The translations under genes were made by a program, and so were the position numbers. 64,000 nucleotides of DNA from Thalassospira indica. Lineage in GTDB: Bacteria > Pseudomonadota > Alphaproteobacteria > Rhodospirillales > Thalassospiraceae. The notes beneath the pieces are model-generated. The model saw only the letters and a program-made list of their open reading frames with translations, had not been told where the DNA came from and searched no databases. Positions 37,197 through 45,842 of this stretch are shown piece by piece. The stretch covers positions 248,001-312,000 of the forward strand of contig NZ_CP031555.1 of the NCBI RefSeq assembly GCF_003403095.1. The letters run 5' to 3'. Positions within the stretch are counted from its first letter, which is position 1; the number at the start of each line of letters is the position of its first letter.

Positions 37197-37234
37197 CTGT
37201 ATGATCGCCGTTTAAGGCCGATGGAAACGTGTGA

Positions 37235-38221
37235 TCACCACAAATGATGAACGTGCGGGGCGATGCGCTGCTCATAGATGTTGCGCAATTCACCGATCAC
37301 CTCTGAGGGCAGCGGTGCCACATCACTTGCCGCCGCATTTGCCGCGGCCTGGGCTGCATTCTTTGCCCCCGGGATCACAACACCAACGGCTTCTTCCATC
37401 AAAATCCAGCGCAGGGCAAACTGCGCCATGGTGATATTGTCGGGAACCAGCCGGCGGATTTCCTCAACAGCTTCAAGCGCAACATCAAACGGCACACCGG
37501 CGAATGTTTCGCCTTTGTCAAACGCCTCGCCATTGCGGTTAAACGCACGGTGGTCGTCTGCAGCAAAGGCGGTGTCCTTGGTCATCTTGCCGGTCAAAAG
37601 GCCTGACGCCAGCGGCACACGGACAATCACCCCGACATTCTTTGCCTTTGCCTCGCGGAAGAAAAGTCCGGAAGGGCGTTGGCGGAAGATGTTGTAAATG
37701 ATCTGAACCGACGCAACCCCGGGATATTCGATGGCTTTGAGGCCTTCTTCGACCTTCTCGACCGAAACACCGTAATTACGGATTTTCCCGGCGGTGACCA
37801 TCTCCTCCATCACCTCGAACACATCCGGGCGATAGAAAACCTCTGTCGGCGGGCAATGAAGCTGCACAAGATCAAGACAATCCGTCGCAAGGTTCTTAAG
37901 GCTCCTTTCAACAAACGCTGTCAGATTCTGTTTGTTGTACCCCTCGGACACATGTGGATCCAACCGACGTCCGGCCTTGGTTGCGATGAACGGGCGTTCG
38001 CCACCGCGTTCTTTCATGACATCGGCGATGATTTTTTCCGACCGGCCATCACCGTAAACATCGGCGGTATCGATAAAAGTCGTGCCGTTATCAAGGGCGG
38101 CATGCAGGGCCGCGCGCGCGTCAGCCTCTGAAACATCGCCCCACGCGCCACCAATGGCCCAGGCACCGAAACCGACTTCCGAGACCGTGCGGCCTGTCTT
38201 CCCAAATTTTCTGTAGTTCAT
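37235..38221 (-). CDS. Aldo/keto reductase
   Basis: This 328-residue AKR has the N-terminal NYRKFGKTGRTVSEVGFGAW, the catalytic aspartate and tyrosine in TFIDTADVYGDGRSE, lysine in ATKAGRRLDP and the histidine in LVQLHCPP. It would reduce small aldehydes or ketones with NADPH. It starts 12 bases after the stop of the SDR gene at 38234, so the two form an operon divergent from a LysR gene. Confidence 0.92.
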   Translation of the reverse strand: MNYRKFGKTGRTVSEVGFGAWAIGGAWGDVSEADARAALHAALDNGTTFIDTADVYGDGRSEKIIADVMKERGGERPFIATKAGRRLDPHVSEGYNKQNLTAFVERSLKNLATDCLDLVQLHCPPTEVFYRPDVFEVMEEMVTAGKIRNYGVSVEKVEEGLKAIEYPGVASVQIIYNIFRQRPSGLFFREAKAKNVGVIVRVPLASGLLTGKMTKDTAFAADDHRAFNRNGEAFDKGETFAGVPFDVALEAVEEIRRLVPDNITMAQFALRWILMEEAVGVVIPGAKNAAQAAANAAASDVAPLPSEVIGELRNIYEQRIAPHVHHLW

Positions 38222-38233
38222 ATATCTTTGCTC

Positions 38234-39010
38234 CTAAGGCATTAACTGGCCGCCATTGACCTCGATGATCTGGCCTGTGATGTAGCCCGCCATAGCGTTC
38301 GAGGCGAGAAACAGGAACGCCCCGACACATTCATCCGGGCGGCCCACGCGGCCCATCGGGACTGTTGCGCTTTGCGCGGCCAAAACATCTGGCGGTGTAT
38401 ATCGGTCATGAAACGGCGTCTGGATAAGACCCGGCGAAACGGCGTTCACGCGAATGCCGTCCGCCACAAATTCCTTGGCCTGTCCACGTGTCAGGCTGCT
38501 GACGAAGGATTTTGCCGCCGCATACAGCACAGCACCACCCCCGCCGCCATTGCGTGCGGCAATCGATGTCGTGTTAACCACAAAGCCGTTCTCTGACGCT
38601 TTGAGGTACGGATATGCCGCCACGGTGGCTTCCCAGACCGATTTGCCATTCAGGGCAAAGACACGGTCAACATGCTCGGGTTCAACCTCGGTCGTCGGCA
38701 CACGGCCCAGCATGCCGCCGGCATTGTTGATCAGGCCATCCAGCCCGCCAAGCATCCGGGCGGCTTCCCTGACAACTCTCGTCGGTGTACCCGTTTCACT
38801 CATATCGCCCTGAACAGCTACGACATGCTCGGGAAACTCTGCCTGAAGGGCGCGTGCTGCATCACCGCTTTCATTGTAATGAAGGGCAACCTTCGCACCC
38901 TGTGCGGCAAACCCCCTGACAATCTCGGCTCCGATCCCGGTCGAGCCCCCGGTTACCAAAACACGGCGCGACATCAGGTCTGGAATCCTGACTGCCTGAA
39001 TATCACTCAT
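38234..39010 (-). CDS. SDR-family oxidoreductase
   Basis: This 258-residue short-chain dehydrogenase has VLVTGGSTGIGAEIVRGFA, structural NNAGGML, and C-terminal AGYITGQIIEVNGGQLMP. In the catalytic region, the YAAAKSF tyrosine and lysine follow TTSIAARNGGGGGAVL. ATG 39010 is chosen because GGAGGAATACG precedes it; a longer in-frame start adds 17 residues without family similarity. It leads the SDR-AKR operon and is divergent from a LysR gene. Confidence 0.92.
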   Translation of the reverse strand: MSDIQAVRIPDLMSRRVLVTGGSTGIGAEIVRGFAAQGAKVALHYNESGDAARALQAEFPEHVVAVQGDMSETGTPTRVVREAARMLGGLDGLINNAGGMLGRVPTTEVEPEHVDRVFALNGKSVWEATVAAYPYLKASENGFVVNTTSIAARNGGGGGAVLYAAAKSFVSSLTRGQAKEFVADGIRVNAVSPGLIQTPFHDRYTPPDVLAAQSATVPMGRVGRPDECVGAFLFLASNAMAGYITGQIIEVNGGQLMP

Positions 39011-39110
39011 CGTATTCCTCCGGCTAAATTGTCTGACTTTTGGCCAGATTACTTGTTGCACCGCCCCGTGTGGTATGGTTTTTCATGAACTGAAATCATC
39101 CACAAAGTGA

Positions 39111-40037
39111 ATGGAGTTCAACTTGGCTGGAATCGACCGCGCGGAGTTTGCCGATCTACGCCTGTTTCTGGCGATTGTCCGCCGCCAGAGCTTCAAGGCG
39201 GCAGCGATTGAATTCGGTCTTTCGCCGTCGGCGGCAAGTCACGCGATCCGCCGTCTGGAAAGCCGCCTTGGCGTAAAGCTGATCAATCGTACGACCCGGG
39301 CGATCGTGGCAACCGAACTGGGTCAGGACCTTGCAACCAAGCTTGCCGAGGGCTTTGACAAACTTGATGAAGCCCTCCAGACGCTGGATGCCCCCGGTGC
39401 CGCCAGCTTTGGCGAGGTCCGCATCAACGCCTTTTCCGATGCCGCACACCTTCTGATCGCCCCGGCATTGCCGGAATTTGCCAAAACCTTTCGCGACGTC
39501 AGCCTCAGCATAATCGTTGAAAACCGGCCGATTGATATCGTCGCCGAAGGATATGATGCCGGCATCCGGTTTGGCCATCTGGTCCCCGAAGACATGGTTG
39601 CCGTCGCACTCAGCGGACCCCAGCGCTGGGTCGTGGCTGGCGCACCGGATTACCTTGCCCGACACGGAAAACCCGATACCCCCGAAGATCTGCGCAATCA
39701 CACATGCCTGCAGCTTCTTCTGGGCGACAATTCGCCGTTTCCCTGGGAGCTTGGCGCTGGCCCCGATCAGAAAAGCTACCGCGTGCCGGGCCACATCACC
39801 ATTCAGGACACGGCAACAACGATCTCGGCCGCAAAAGCCGGGCTTGGACTGGCCTATTTGCTGGAATCGCGCATTGCCGGTGAACTCGCCAGCGGACAGC
39901 TTGAAATCGTGCTGGAAGACCATGCATCATCTGATGATCCCTTCCATATGTATTACAGCAGCCGCCACAACAATCATCCGGGCTTGCGCGGCCTGATCAA
40001 CATCATCCGCAAACAGAACGGCCTGTCGCGCATTTGA
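39111..40037 (+). CDS. LysR-family transcriptional regulator
   Basis: This 308-residue regulator has ADLRLFLAIVRRQSFKAAAI, helix-turn-helix GLSPSAASHAIRRLESRLGV and an LTTR C-terminal domain with DIVAEGYDAGIRFGHLV. It is divergent from the SDR-AKR operon, which it probably controls. It is convergent with comM, with only 29 bases between stops and no terminator hairpin seen. Confidence 0.91.
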   Translation: MEFNLAGIDRAEFADLRLFLAIVRRQSFKAAAIEFGLSPSAASHAIRRLESRLGVKLINRTTRAIVATELGQDLATKLAEGFDKLDEALQTLDAPGAASFGEVRINAFSDAAHLLIAPALPEFAKTFRDVSLSIIVENRPIDIVAEGYDAGIRFGHLVPEDMVAVALSGPQRWVVAGAPDYLARHGKPDTPEDLRNHTCLQLLLGDNSPFPWELGAGPDQKSYRVPGHITIQDTATTISAAKAGLGLAYLLESRIAGELASGQLEIVLEDHASSDDPFHMYYSSRHNNHPGLRGLINIIRKQNGLSRI

Positions 40038-40066
40038 TCACACCCGGGTCGTCCGACGATGATGGA

Positions 40067-41602
40067 TTAGCGCCGATAGACCATCTGGCGGTAATTCAGC
40101 GCCTCGGCGATATGGCCACGCTTGACAGCCGCACTTCCGGCCAGATCGGCAATGGTGCGCGCCACCCGCAAAATCCGGTGATATCCGCGGGCTGACAACT
40201 TCATCTGGCGCGCTGCGTCCTGCAATAATCCACGACCCTCGGCATCAAGGGCGGCGGCATCCTGCAGGACTTCGCCATCAGCCAGCGCATTGGTCGATAT
40301 GTTTTCGTTTTTATATCGCAACATTTGTAATTCACGGGCCAGAAATACCCGTTCGCGCACGGCCTGACTGGTTTCGCCTTTGGCAGGTAAATCAAGGTCT
40401 TCGGGCTTGACCGCCGGTACTTCGATCTGAATATCAAACCGGTCCAGAAGTGGCCCTGAAAGCCGTGCCTGATATTCCTCGCCACAGCGTGGGGCGCGGG
40501 TGCAGGCCAGTTCATTATCCCCAAGATAACCACACCGGCACGGGTTCATCGCCGCGACCAGTTGCACACGTGCCGGATAAGTCACATGCGCATTGGCACG
40601 CGCAACCGATACCTGCCCGGTTTCAAGCGGTTGGCGCAGGGCATCCAGTACATTGCGCTGAAATTCCGGCAATTCATCCAAAAACAGAACGCCATTGTGG
40701 GCCAGTGAAATCTCGCCCGGCTTGACGCGATGGCCACCACCGACAAGGGCTGGCATGGAGGCAGAGTGATGGGGCTGGCGGAACGGTCGCGTTCTGATCA
40801 GGCCACCTTCAGGTAACATTCCGGATACGGAATGGATAACCGTGGTTTCCAGTGCCTGTCTGGCATCAAGATCCGGCAGAATGCCCGGCAAGCGGGCCGC
40901 AAGCATCGATTTCCCCGATCCCGGCGGTCCCGACATCAAAAGGTTATGGCCGCCTGCTGCTGCGATCTCAAGCGCGCGTTTGGCACTTTCCTGTCCCTTG
41001 ATATCGCGCAGATCACCATGGAAATCATTGATCTCGTCGGTGTCACGCCGGATCGGGCGGGGCAGAATTTGCGTGCCTTTGAAATGATTGATCAGGGCTA
41101 CAAGGCTTGCGGGGGCAAGAATCTCAAGATCACCAGCCCAAAGGGCCTCCGCCCCGTTGGCGTTCGGACAAATGATGCCGCATTCCTGCATCCCGGCTTC
41201 CATGGCGGCGGGCAAAACCCCACCAACCTTGGTGATGCTGCCATCGAGCCCCAATTCACCCAGCACCAAGAACCGTTCGATATCGTCATGGCCGATGACA
41301 TCCATCTCGGCCAAGATCCCAAGCGCAATCGGCAGATCGAAATGCGATCCTTCCTTAAGCAAATCGGCCGGGGCGAGATTAATCGTGATGCGTTTGGGCG
41401 GCAGGGCCAATCCCATGGCCGAAAGCGCGGATCGCACCCGTTCACGGGCCTCGGATACTGCCTTGTCGGGCAGGCCAACGACAGTAAAGGCCGGAAGGCC
41501 ACTTGCCATTTGCACCTGCACGTCAACAGGGATCGTTTCAATCCCGGCAAAGGCAACTGTGGTAACCCGCGCTGTCAATTTGCCTGACCCCCATAACCCC
41601 AA
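40067..41602 (-). CDS. comM: YifB/ComM-family Mg-chelatase-like AAA+ ATPase
   Basis: This 511-residue hexameric helicase-like ATPase promotes branch migration during natural transformation in Vibrio and Acinetobacter. The N-terminal Lon-like domain has GLPDKAVSEARERVRSAL. The AAA+ core has Walker A SGPPGSGKSMLAAR and Walker B GVLFLDELPEF, with the insert MNPCRCGYLG carrying cysteines. The C-terminal Mg-chelatase domain includes LSARGYHRILRVARTIADL. Full length for the family. No competence genes are adjacent. Confidence 0.93.
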   Translation of the reverse strand: MGLWGSGKLTARVTTVAFAGIETIPVDVQVQMASGLPAFTVVGLPDKAVSEARERVRSALSAMGLALPPKRITINLAPADLLKEGSHFDLPIALGILAEMDVIGHDDIERFLVLGELGLDGSITKVGGVLPAAMEAGMQECGIICPNANGAEALWAGDLEILAPASLVALINHFKGTQILPRPIRRDTDEINDFHGDLRDIKGQESAKRALEIAAAGGHNLLMSGPPGSGKSMLAARLPGILPDLDARQALETTVIHSVSGMLPEGGLIRTRPFRQPHHSASMPALVGGGHRVKPGEISLAHNGVLFLDELPEFQRNVLDALRQPLETGQVSVARANAHVTYPARVQLVAAMNPCRCGYLGDNELACTRAPRCGEEYQARLSGPLLDRFDIQIEVPAVKPEDLDLPAKGETSQAVRERVFLARELQMLRYKNENISTNALADGEVLQDAAALDAEGRGLLQDAARQMKLSARGYHRILRVARTIADLAGSAAVKRGHIAEALNYRQMVYRR

Positions 41603-41678
41603 GTTGCATCACTTTGACGGGAAACGGGGATCAAGGCAACATATCGTTCAAGGACAAGGTGTTGGCAGGTCGCGATGC

Positions 41679-42086
41679 CTATGCCGGTTCCATGTCGGTA
41701 TTAACCATCCAGGGCGTGCCGAACTTGTCAGTCACCAGACCAAAGCCCTTTGACCAAAACGTTTCTTCGAACGGCATAATGACTGTGCCACCCACCGCAA
41801 GCCCGTCAAAATACGCGCGCGCCTTTTCGGCAGTCGGGGCATGAATGGAAATGTTCATGCCTTTCATCGCCTCGAAATGTTCGGATGGGCTGTCAGACGC
41901 CATGATGTTCCAGCCATCACCGACAAGGCAGGCATGGGCCATTTTGTCGGCCATGGCGGGCATTTCTTCGGCCATCGGGGTTTCGCCATAGGACATGGTG
42001 ATAAGCTCACCCCCCAGAACAGATTGATAAAACTCCATTGCCGGGCGGCAATTACCATCAAAATTCAAATAGCTGATCACTTTCAT
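41679..42086 (-). CDS. VOC-family protein, PhnB-like
   Basis: This 135-residue protein opens with ISYLNFDGNCRPAMEFYQSV and later has TFWSKGFGLVTDKFGTPWMV, the standard pattern of PhnB/DUF1338-type VOC proteins, whose biochemical role is generally unknown. It sits next to a SnoaL-like gene and another VOC gene on the same strand, with a divergent MarR regulator. Confidence 0.88.
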   Translation of the reverse strand: MKVISYLNFDGNCRPAMEFYQSVLGGELITMSYGETPMAEEMPAMADKMAHACLVGDGWNIMASDSPSEHFEAMKGMNISIHAPTAEKARAYFDGLAVGGTVIMPFEETFWSKGFGLVTDKFGTPWMVNTDMEPA

Positions 42087-42124
42087 CGGGGCTTCCTTTG
42101 TAAGATTGCGTTGATGGGCACGGC

Positions 42125-42562
42125 CTATGGCTCAAGCCCGAACTGGGCTTGACCATTTTCGAAATCAAACGGCACGGAAAAATGCTCATGCGCGATGCGC
42201 CATTGGCCGTCGCGCTTTTCAAGCTGAGTGCTTGAGCGCATCCAGCTTGAATGTTCGGTACCATCCGGATCGCGCATGCCACAGCGGATCAGAAAATGCG
42301 CAACACCAAGATGGCCTGAGACGCGAATGGTTGGTGTCTGCATCTCGACAATCATTTCGGCGTCCTTGGGCAGGCATTTTTCCCAATGGGTGCGGTAATC
42401 TGCGGCACCGTTGAATTGCAGCGGTCCAACCGCGTCATAGGAACAGATATCGGGGTGGTAAAGCGCCATGATCGCATCGATATCCTTGCTGCGATTGGCA
42501 TCCGCCCAACAATCAAACAGATCGGCAATCGCCTGGCGATCCTTGGCTTGTTTTTCTGACAT
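42125..42562 (-). CDS. SnoaL-like / nuclear transport factor 2 family protein
   Basis: This 145-residue protein has the NTF2-like cone pattern: IADLFDCWADANRSKDIDAI, ALYHPDICSYDAVGPLQF and the C-terminal KRDGQWRIAHEHFSVPF. Members serve as small isomerases or hydrolases or are of unknown function. It lies between two VOC genes in what looks like a three-gene leftward unit. Confidence 0.86.
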   Translation of the reverse strand: MSEKQAKDRQAIADLFDCWADANRSKDIDAIMALYHPDICSYDAVGPLQFNGAADYRTHWEKCLPKDAEMIVEMQTPTIRVSGHLGVAHFLIRCGMRDPDGTEHSSWMRSSTQLEKRDGQWRIAHEHFSVPFDFENGQAQFGLEP

Positions 42563-42621
42563 CAGACATATCCTTGCGTTGGTGGTGCGAAGGGTTTGGC
42601 TTCATGAGTGCTCAGGCTTGA

Positions 42622-43095
42622 TCACCCGTCGGCGACAGCGCGTTCAAGTGCCGCGATATCGATCTTTTGCATGGTCATCATCGCGGTTGCCGCGCGTGCG
42701 GCGATCGCCGGGTTCGGATCGCTCATCAATTCAATCAGGCGGGTCGGGGTGATTTGCCAAAACACGCCAAACCGGTCTTTGACCCAGCCGCAATCGCGTG
42801 GCTGCCCGCCATCCGACAGGCAATCCCAGTAATAATCGACCTCTGCCTGGTCCTTGCAGTCGACGACGAAGGAAACGGCTTCGGTAAACTTGAAATCCGT
42901 GGGGAAGTTGAACGCGGTAAAGCTTTGCCCGAACAGTTCAAAGCCAATGGTCAGAACACGTCCCTCCGGGCCGGGACCGGCCGCACTTGCACGCATGACT
43001 TTGCCGATTTTGGCATCGGCAAATACCGAAACATAGAAATTCACGGCTTCTTCAGCGGTTTGATCAAACCATAAAAAAGGACTGATCTTCTGCAT
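42622..43095 (-). CDS. VOC-family protein, PhnB-like (3-dmu-9_3-mt type)
   Basis: This 157-residue protein has KISPFLWFDQTAEEAVNFYV at its start, FTAFNFPTDFKFTEAVSFVV in the middle, and the paired DYYWDCLSDGG and KDRFGVFWQITPTRL signatures of the family once labelled 3-demethylubiquinone methyltransferase; no methyltransferase activity is implied. It is first in the leftward unit and divergent from the MarR gene. Confidence 0.88.
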   Translation of the reverse strand: MQKISPFLWFDQTAEEAVNFYVSVFADAKIGKVMRASAAGPGPEGRVLTIGFELFGQSFTAFNFPTDFKFTEAVSFVVDCKDQAEVDYYWDCLSDGGQPRDCGWVKDRFGVFWQITPTRLIELMSDPNPAIAARAATAMMTMQKIDIAALERAVADG

Positions 43096-43180
43096 GGGGC
43101 ATTCTCCTTGCCAGGCAGAACGGATTTAACGCGGCGACGATCAAAAAGGGCGATTTATCAGCATTTTCTTGTTTTCCCAT

Positions 43181-43210
43181 TTGACAAATACGTTGATATC
43201 AACATAATTT
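43181..43210 (+). promoter_or_regulatory. MarR promoter with embedded operator palindrome
   Basis: TTGACA at 43181-43186 and TAATTT at 43205-43210 are 18 bp apart. Between them lies the perfect 12-bp palindrome GTTGATATCAAC (43192-43203). A repressor bound there would block RNA polymerase directly. The -10 box ends four bases before the marR ATG. Confidence 0.7.
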
Positions 43211-43214
43211 ATCC

Positions 43215-43694
43215 ATGTCAAAAAAAGATTTCAACCATAGCGATCAGATCGTCCCCTATGCCGACACCATAATGGTAAGGGACTCGTGCCTTTGCCTGCA
43301 TGTCCGGCGTGCAGCCCGCACCGTCGCAAGGCGGTTTGATGACGCCTTTCGCCCCCTTGATCTGACCAGCGGGCAATATTCGCTGCTGATGTCGCTGAAC
43401 CGTCCGCATCCGCCGCGTATGAAAGATGTAGCCGACCTTCTGGCGATGGATCGCACCACTTTGACGGCCAATCTCAAACCGCTTGAACGGCGTGGACTGA
43501 TTGAGATTACACCCGACCCCAAGGACAAGCGCGGCCGCCTGCTGGCTTTGACCAAGGACGGCTTACACCTTCTCAGTCGCGCCTTCCCGATCTGGCAGGA
43601 AACCCAACAACAGCTGGAAAATCAGGTCGCCAACTCTGATCCAAAGCAGCTTCTGGCGGCTCTGATCAACCTGTCTCAGGAACCCGGAAATTAA
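43215..43694 (+). CDS. MarR-family transcriptional regulator
   Basis: This 159-residue winged-helix regulator has the DNA-binding region MKDVADLLAMDRTTLTANLK and wing TPDPKDKRGRLLALTKDG. It probably represses itself, and the divergent VOC/SnoaL genes, via the palindrome at 43192. A cysteine pair in DSCLCLHVRR near residues 24-26 could sense thiol oxidation or electrophiles, an inference. The ATG is so close to the -10 box that the mRNA may be leaderless. Confidence 0.9.
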   Translation: MSKKDFNHSDQIVPYADTIMVRDSCLCLHVRRAARTVARRFDDAFRPLDLTSGQYSLLMSLNRPHPPRMKDVADLLAMDRTTLTANLKPLERRGLIEITPDPKDKRGRLLALTKDGLHLLSRAFPIWQETQQQLENQVANSDPKQLLAALINLSQEPGN

Positions 43695-43718
43695 ACCATG
43701 CTTCGGCAACACGCGCTG

Positions 43719-44132
43719 TCATTGCTGCTTAATCCCGACAAAGCTCAAAAACCTCTGACCTTCACTAGGAAGCGGTTGAGAAATGGAAGTAAGGTTGAAA
43801 AGCGCACGTGCTATAAACTGAATGGCTTCGTTCTCGAGATCAATGGAAGCTTTTTCAAATGGATCTCCATTTTGGTTGTGCTTCAACCAATTCCGCACTT
43901 TGTTTAGATGTTCGTCGCTAACCAACTTCGCTTTCAATTGAAACTCTTCAGAAAAGCGTTTCTTCAGTGTTGCGTGGGCGGCACTACCATCAACGCATTT
44001 TCCTAGAATTTCCTCGGCCGCAGCTGCAAGTGTAATAGATGGTATGTAGGCTTCATGATCTAGGAACAACCTGATCGACCAATTAAGTTGGAGGACAGCT
44101 GCTTGGATCTTCGTAACTTCGAAGTCTGCCAT
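43719..44132 (-). CDS. Uncharacterised small helical protein
   Basis: This protein of about 137 residues is predicted mostly helical, with IPSITLAAAAEEILGKCVDG and an RNWLKHN segment that resemble HEPN-like proteins of unknown role; that resemblance is from memory and weak. The DNA is visibly richer in A+T and uses codons unlike neighbouring genes, suggesting acquisition. ATG 44132 follows a G-rich GGGGGG tract; an in-frame ATG five codons upstream is also possible. It faces the MarR gene tail to tail. Confidence 0.65.
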   Translation of the reverse strand: MADFEVTKIQAAVLQLNWSIRLFLDHEAYIPSITLAAAAEEILGKCVDGSAAHATLKKRFSEEFQLKAKLVSDEHLNKVRNWLKHNQNGDPFEKASIDLENEAIQFIARALFNLTSISQPLPSEGQRFLSFVGIKQQ

Positions 44133-44241
44133 GGACCCCCCGCACACAAAACCAATGGTTATTTATCTTGGCCGCTTACGAAGAATTTCGCAACGCATGG
44201 TTTAATTTCAGGCGATTAGAGAGCGGGAAAACTCCTTGCCC

Positions 44242-44724
44242 TTACGACGTCTGGAGGCGAAAACGCAAAAACGTTTCGCTTTCATAATTAACGGCTTTCT
44301 CAAAGACCACACCCATGCGTTTGAGTGCGCCAAGCTTGGTTCGGGTGGGCGGCAACAGGAAGGTCACAGAGGCGATACGCGGATCGGATCGGGCAAATTC
44401 AAGCGCCTTGTGCGTGATCGCCATGCCAAGCCCGAAACATTCAGGCCGCAGCACCAGCCCATAGTCCCAGTCATCGCCCTCTTTCTGAAACCCGCCCCAG
44501 CCGACATAGGTGCCATCATAAAAGATCGCCCAATGCCCCAGGCCATCACGTTGCCAACAGCCTTTCTTGGCCGCGATGAACCGGGCGACGTCATCCTGAT
44601 CCCACGGACCGTTTAGCAACGGCATATGCTCCGCCATTCGCGGATCGGACATATGGGCAATCAGGGTTTCGGGCGCGATATCGTCAAGCGAACCAAACGA
44701 AATCGCATCGGATCGGGTTGTCAT
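44242..44724 (-). CDS. GNAT-family N-acetyltransferase
   Basis: This protein of about 160 residues has the RimJ/RimL-like core WAIFYDGTYVGWGGFQKEGD, YGLVLRPECFGLGMAITHKA and the C-terminal GALKRMGVVFEKAVNYES. The open frame extends 26 codons upstream with a hydrophobic LRLFLCLVWSCL run. I prefer ATG 44724 (MTTRSDAISFGS) because a membrane anchor is unusual for GNATs, though no strong ribosome-binding site is visible at either start. Confidence 0.82.
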   Translation of the reverse strand: MTTRSDAISFGSLDDIAPETLIAHMSDPRMAEHMPLLNGPWDQDDVARFIAAKKGCWQRDGLGHWAIFYDGTYVGWGGFQKEGDDWDYGLVLRPECFGLGMAITHKALEFARSDPRIASVTFLLPPTRTKLGALKRMGVVFEKAVNYESETFLRFRLQTS

Positions 44725-44843
44725 CAGGCAAGACCAAACTAGGCAAAGAAAAAGGCGCAAGAACCATCGGTTCATAGCGCCCTTCATCAGCCAATTTGTC
44801 AATCAGGCCCACCGGCATCGGCCATCACATTTGCGATAGCAGC

Positions 44844-45080
44844 CTAGTCCGAGGATTCGTCATCCGTTTCGCGCGGCGGAAGGAATTCCTTGCGGCATGG
44901 CACGGCAACCTCATCAACCACGGTCCAGCCGAAATTACGGAACTTGCCGAAACTGGCCTTTTTCATGGTGATGCCGCTTTCCTTGTGCTTGCGCACTTCC
45001 TTGGGGTCTTCGCCCTCAATCCGTTCAGCACGGACCCAGGCGCGTTCACGCATGGCTTTGGTAATGGTCGGTTCGGTCAT
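44844..45080 (-). CDS. Small hypothetical protein
   Basis: A 78-residue, highly charged protein (MTEPTITKAMRERAWVRAER at the start, acidic DDESSD tail) with a central KKASFGKFRNFGWTVVDEVA. It is not recognised. Codon usage matches the surrounding genes and no other frame here is convincing, which favours a real gene. The start could be ATG 45080 or an ATG six codons earlier. Confidence 0.55.
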   Translation of the reverse strand: MTEPTITKAMRERAWVRAERIEGEDPKEVRKHKESGITMKKASFGKFRNFGWTVVDEVAVPCRKEFLPPRETDDESSD

Positions 45081-45162
45081 CGGCTTTTCGCAATTCAATC
45101 TTCAAAAGGCGGCGATAGCATGTCTGGCGGCGTTTGTCGCAGGTAATCGAAGGATTTTCTGA

Positions 45163-45792
45163 TCAATCACCATCGTGGGGCAGGTGGAAGGTGGTCTCGG
45201 TAAAGGATTCACGTTCCGACATGATCGCCATCCAGTCGCGCACCCGCACCGGGATATCAAACCGCCGGTCCGGCCAGCGGAAATCAATGTAATAAAGCGC
45301 AATCAGCACCGACCAGGTGCCAAGATGTGGCTCCTCGGTGCGAAGCGCCGGAAGGCCATCGAGGATCGCCTCAATGCCCGATGTAATCGCCTGCGCCTGT
45401 CTTTCCATTACGATTTCAGAACGATCACCGTCTTCGCGTTGGGAGTCGGCATAAAGCCGGGCGGTTGCCGCCATCATGCCATCGGCCAAACCCTGCCATT
45501 TCAATGCACTGAGGCGGGCCGGGCCGCTTTCGGGGATCACACCCTTTGAAATGCCCTGGGATTTGGCAAGCTGGTCAAGATAATCACAGATCACGGCCGA
45601 TTCAAAAACCGCCATGCCATCCTCAAGGATCAGGGTCGGCACTTTGGCAAGCGGGTTATGGGCACGCAGCGCCTCATCCGTCCACGGATCAATCAGGATC
45701 TCGCTGATCTGTTTTTCCAGACCCAACTCACGCAAGACAACGCGCACCTTGCGCGAGAAGGGTGAAGTTGGCGCGTAATAAAGCTGCATCAT
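45163..45792 (-). CDS. Glutathione S-transferase family protein
   Basis: This 209-residue GST has the thioredoxin-like N-domain MQLYYAPTSPFSRKVRVVLR, with the catalytic serine in the SPFSRK region, the cis-proline KVPTLILEDG and the ESAVICDYLD glutathione-binding motif. An alpha-helical C-domain follows. ATG 45792 (or 45789) opens directly on the first beta strand; a longer open frame upstream overlaps the phosphatase gene in another frame and was rejected. Confidence 0.9.
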   Translation of the reverse strand: MMQLYYAPTSPFSRKVRVVLRELGLEKQISEILIDPWTDEALRAHNPLAKVPTLILEDGMAVFESAVICDYLDQLAKSQGISKGVIPESGPARLSALKWQGLADGMMAATARLYADSQREDGDRSEIVMERQAQAITSGIEAILDGLPALRTEEPHLGTWSVLIALYYIDFRWPDRRFDIPVRVRDWMAIMSERESFTETTFHLPHDGD

Positions 45793-45842
45793 GATCCAAA
45801 GCCCCTTGCCATTGGCACATTTCCGTCGGCCATACGACGCGT

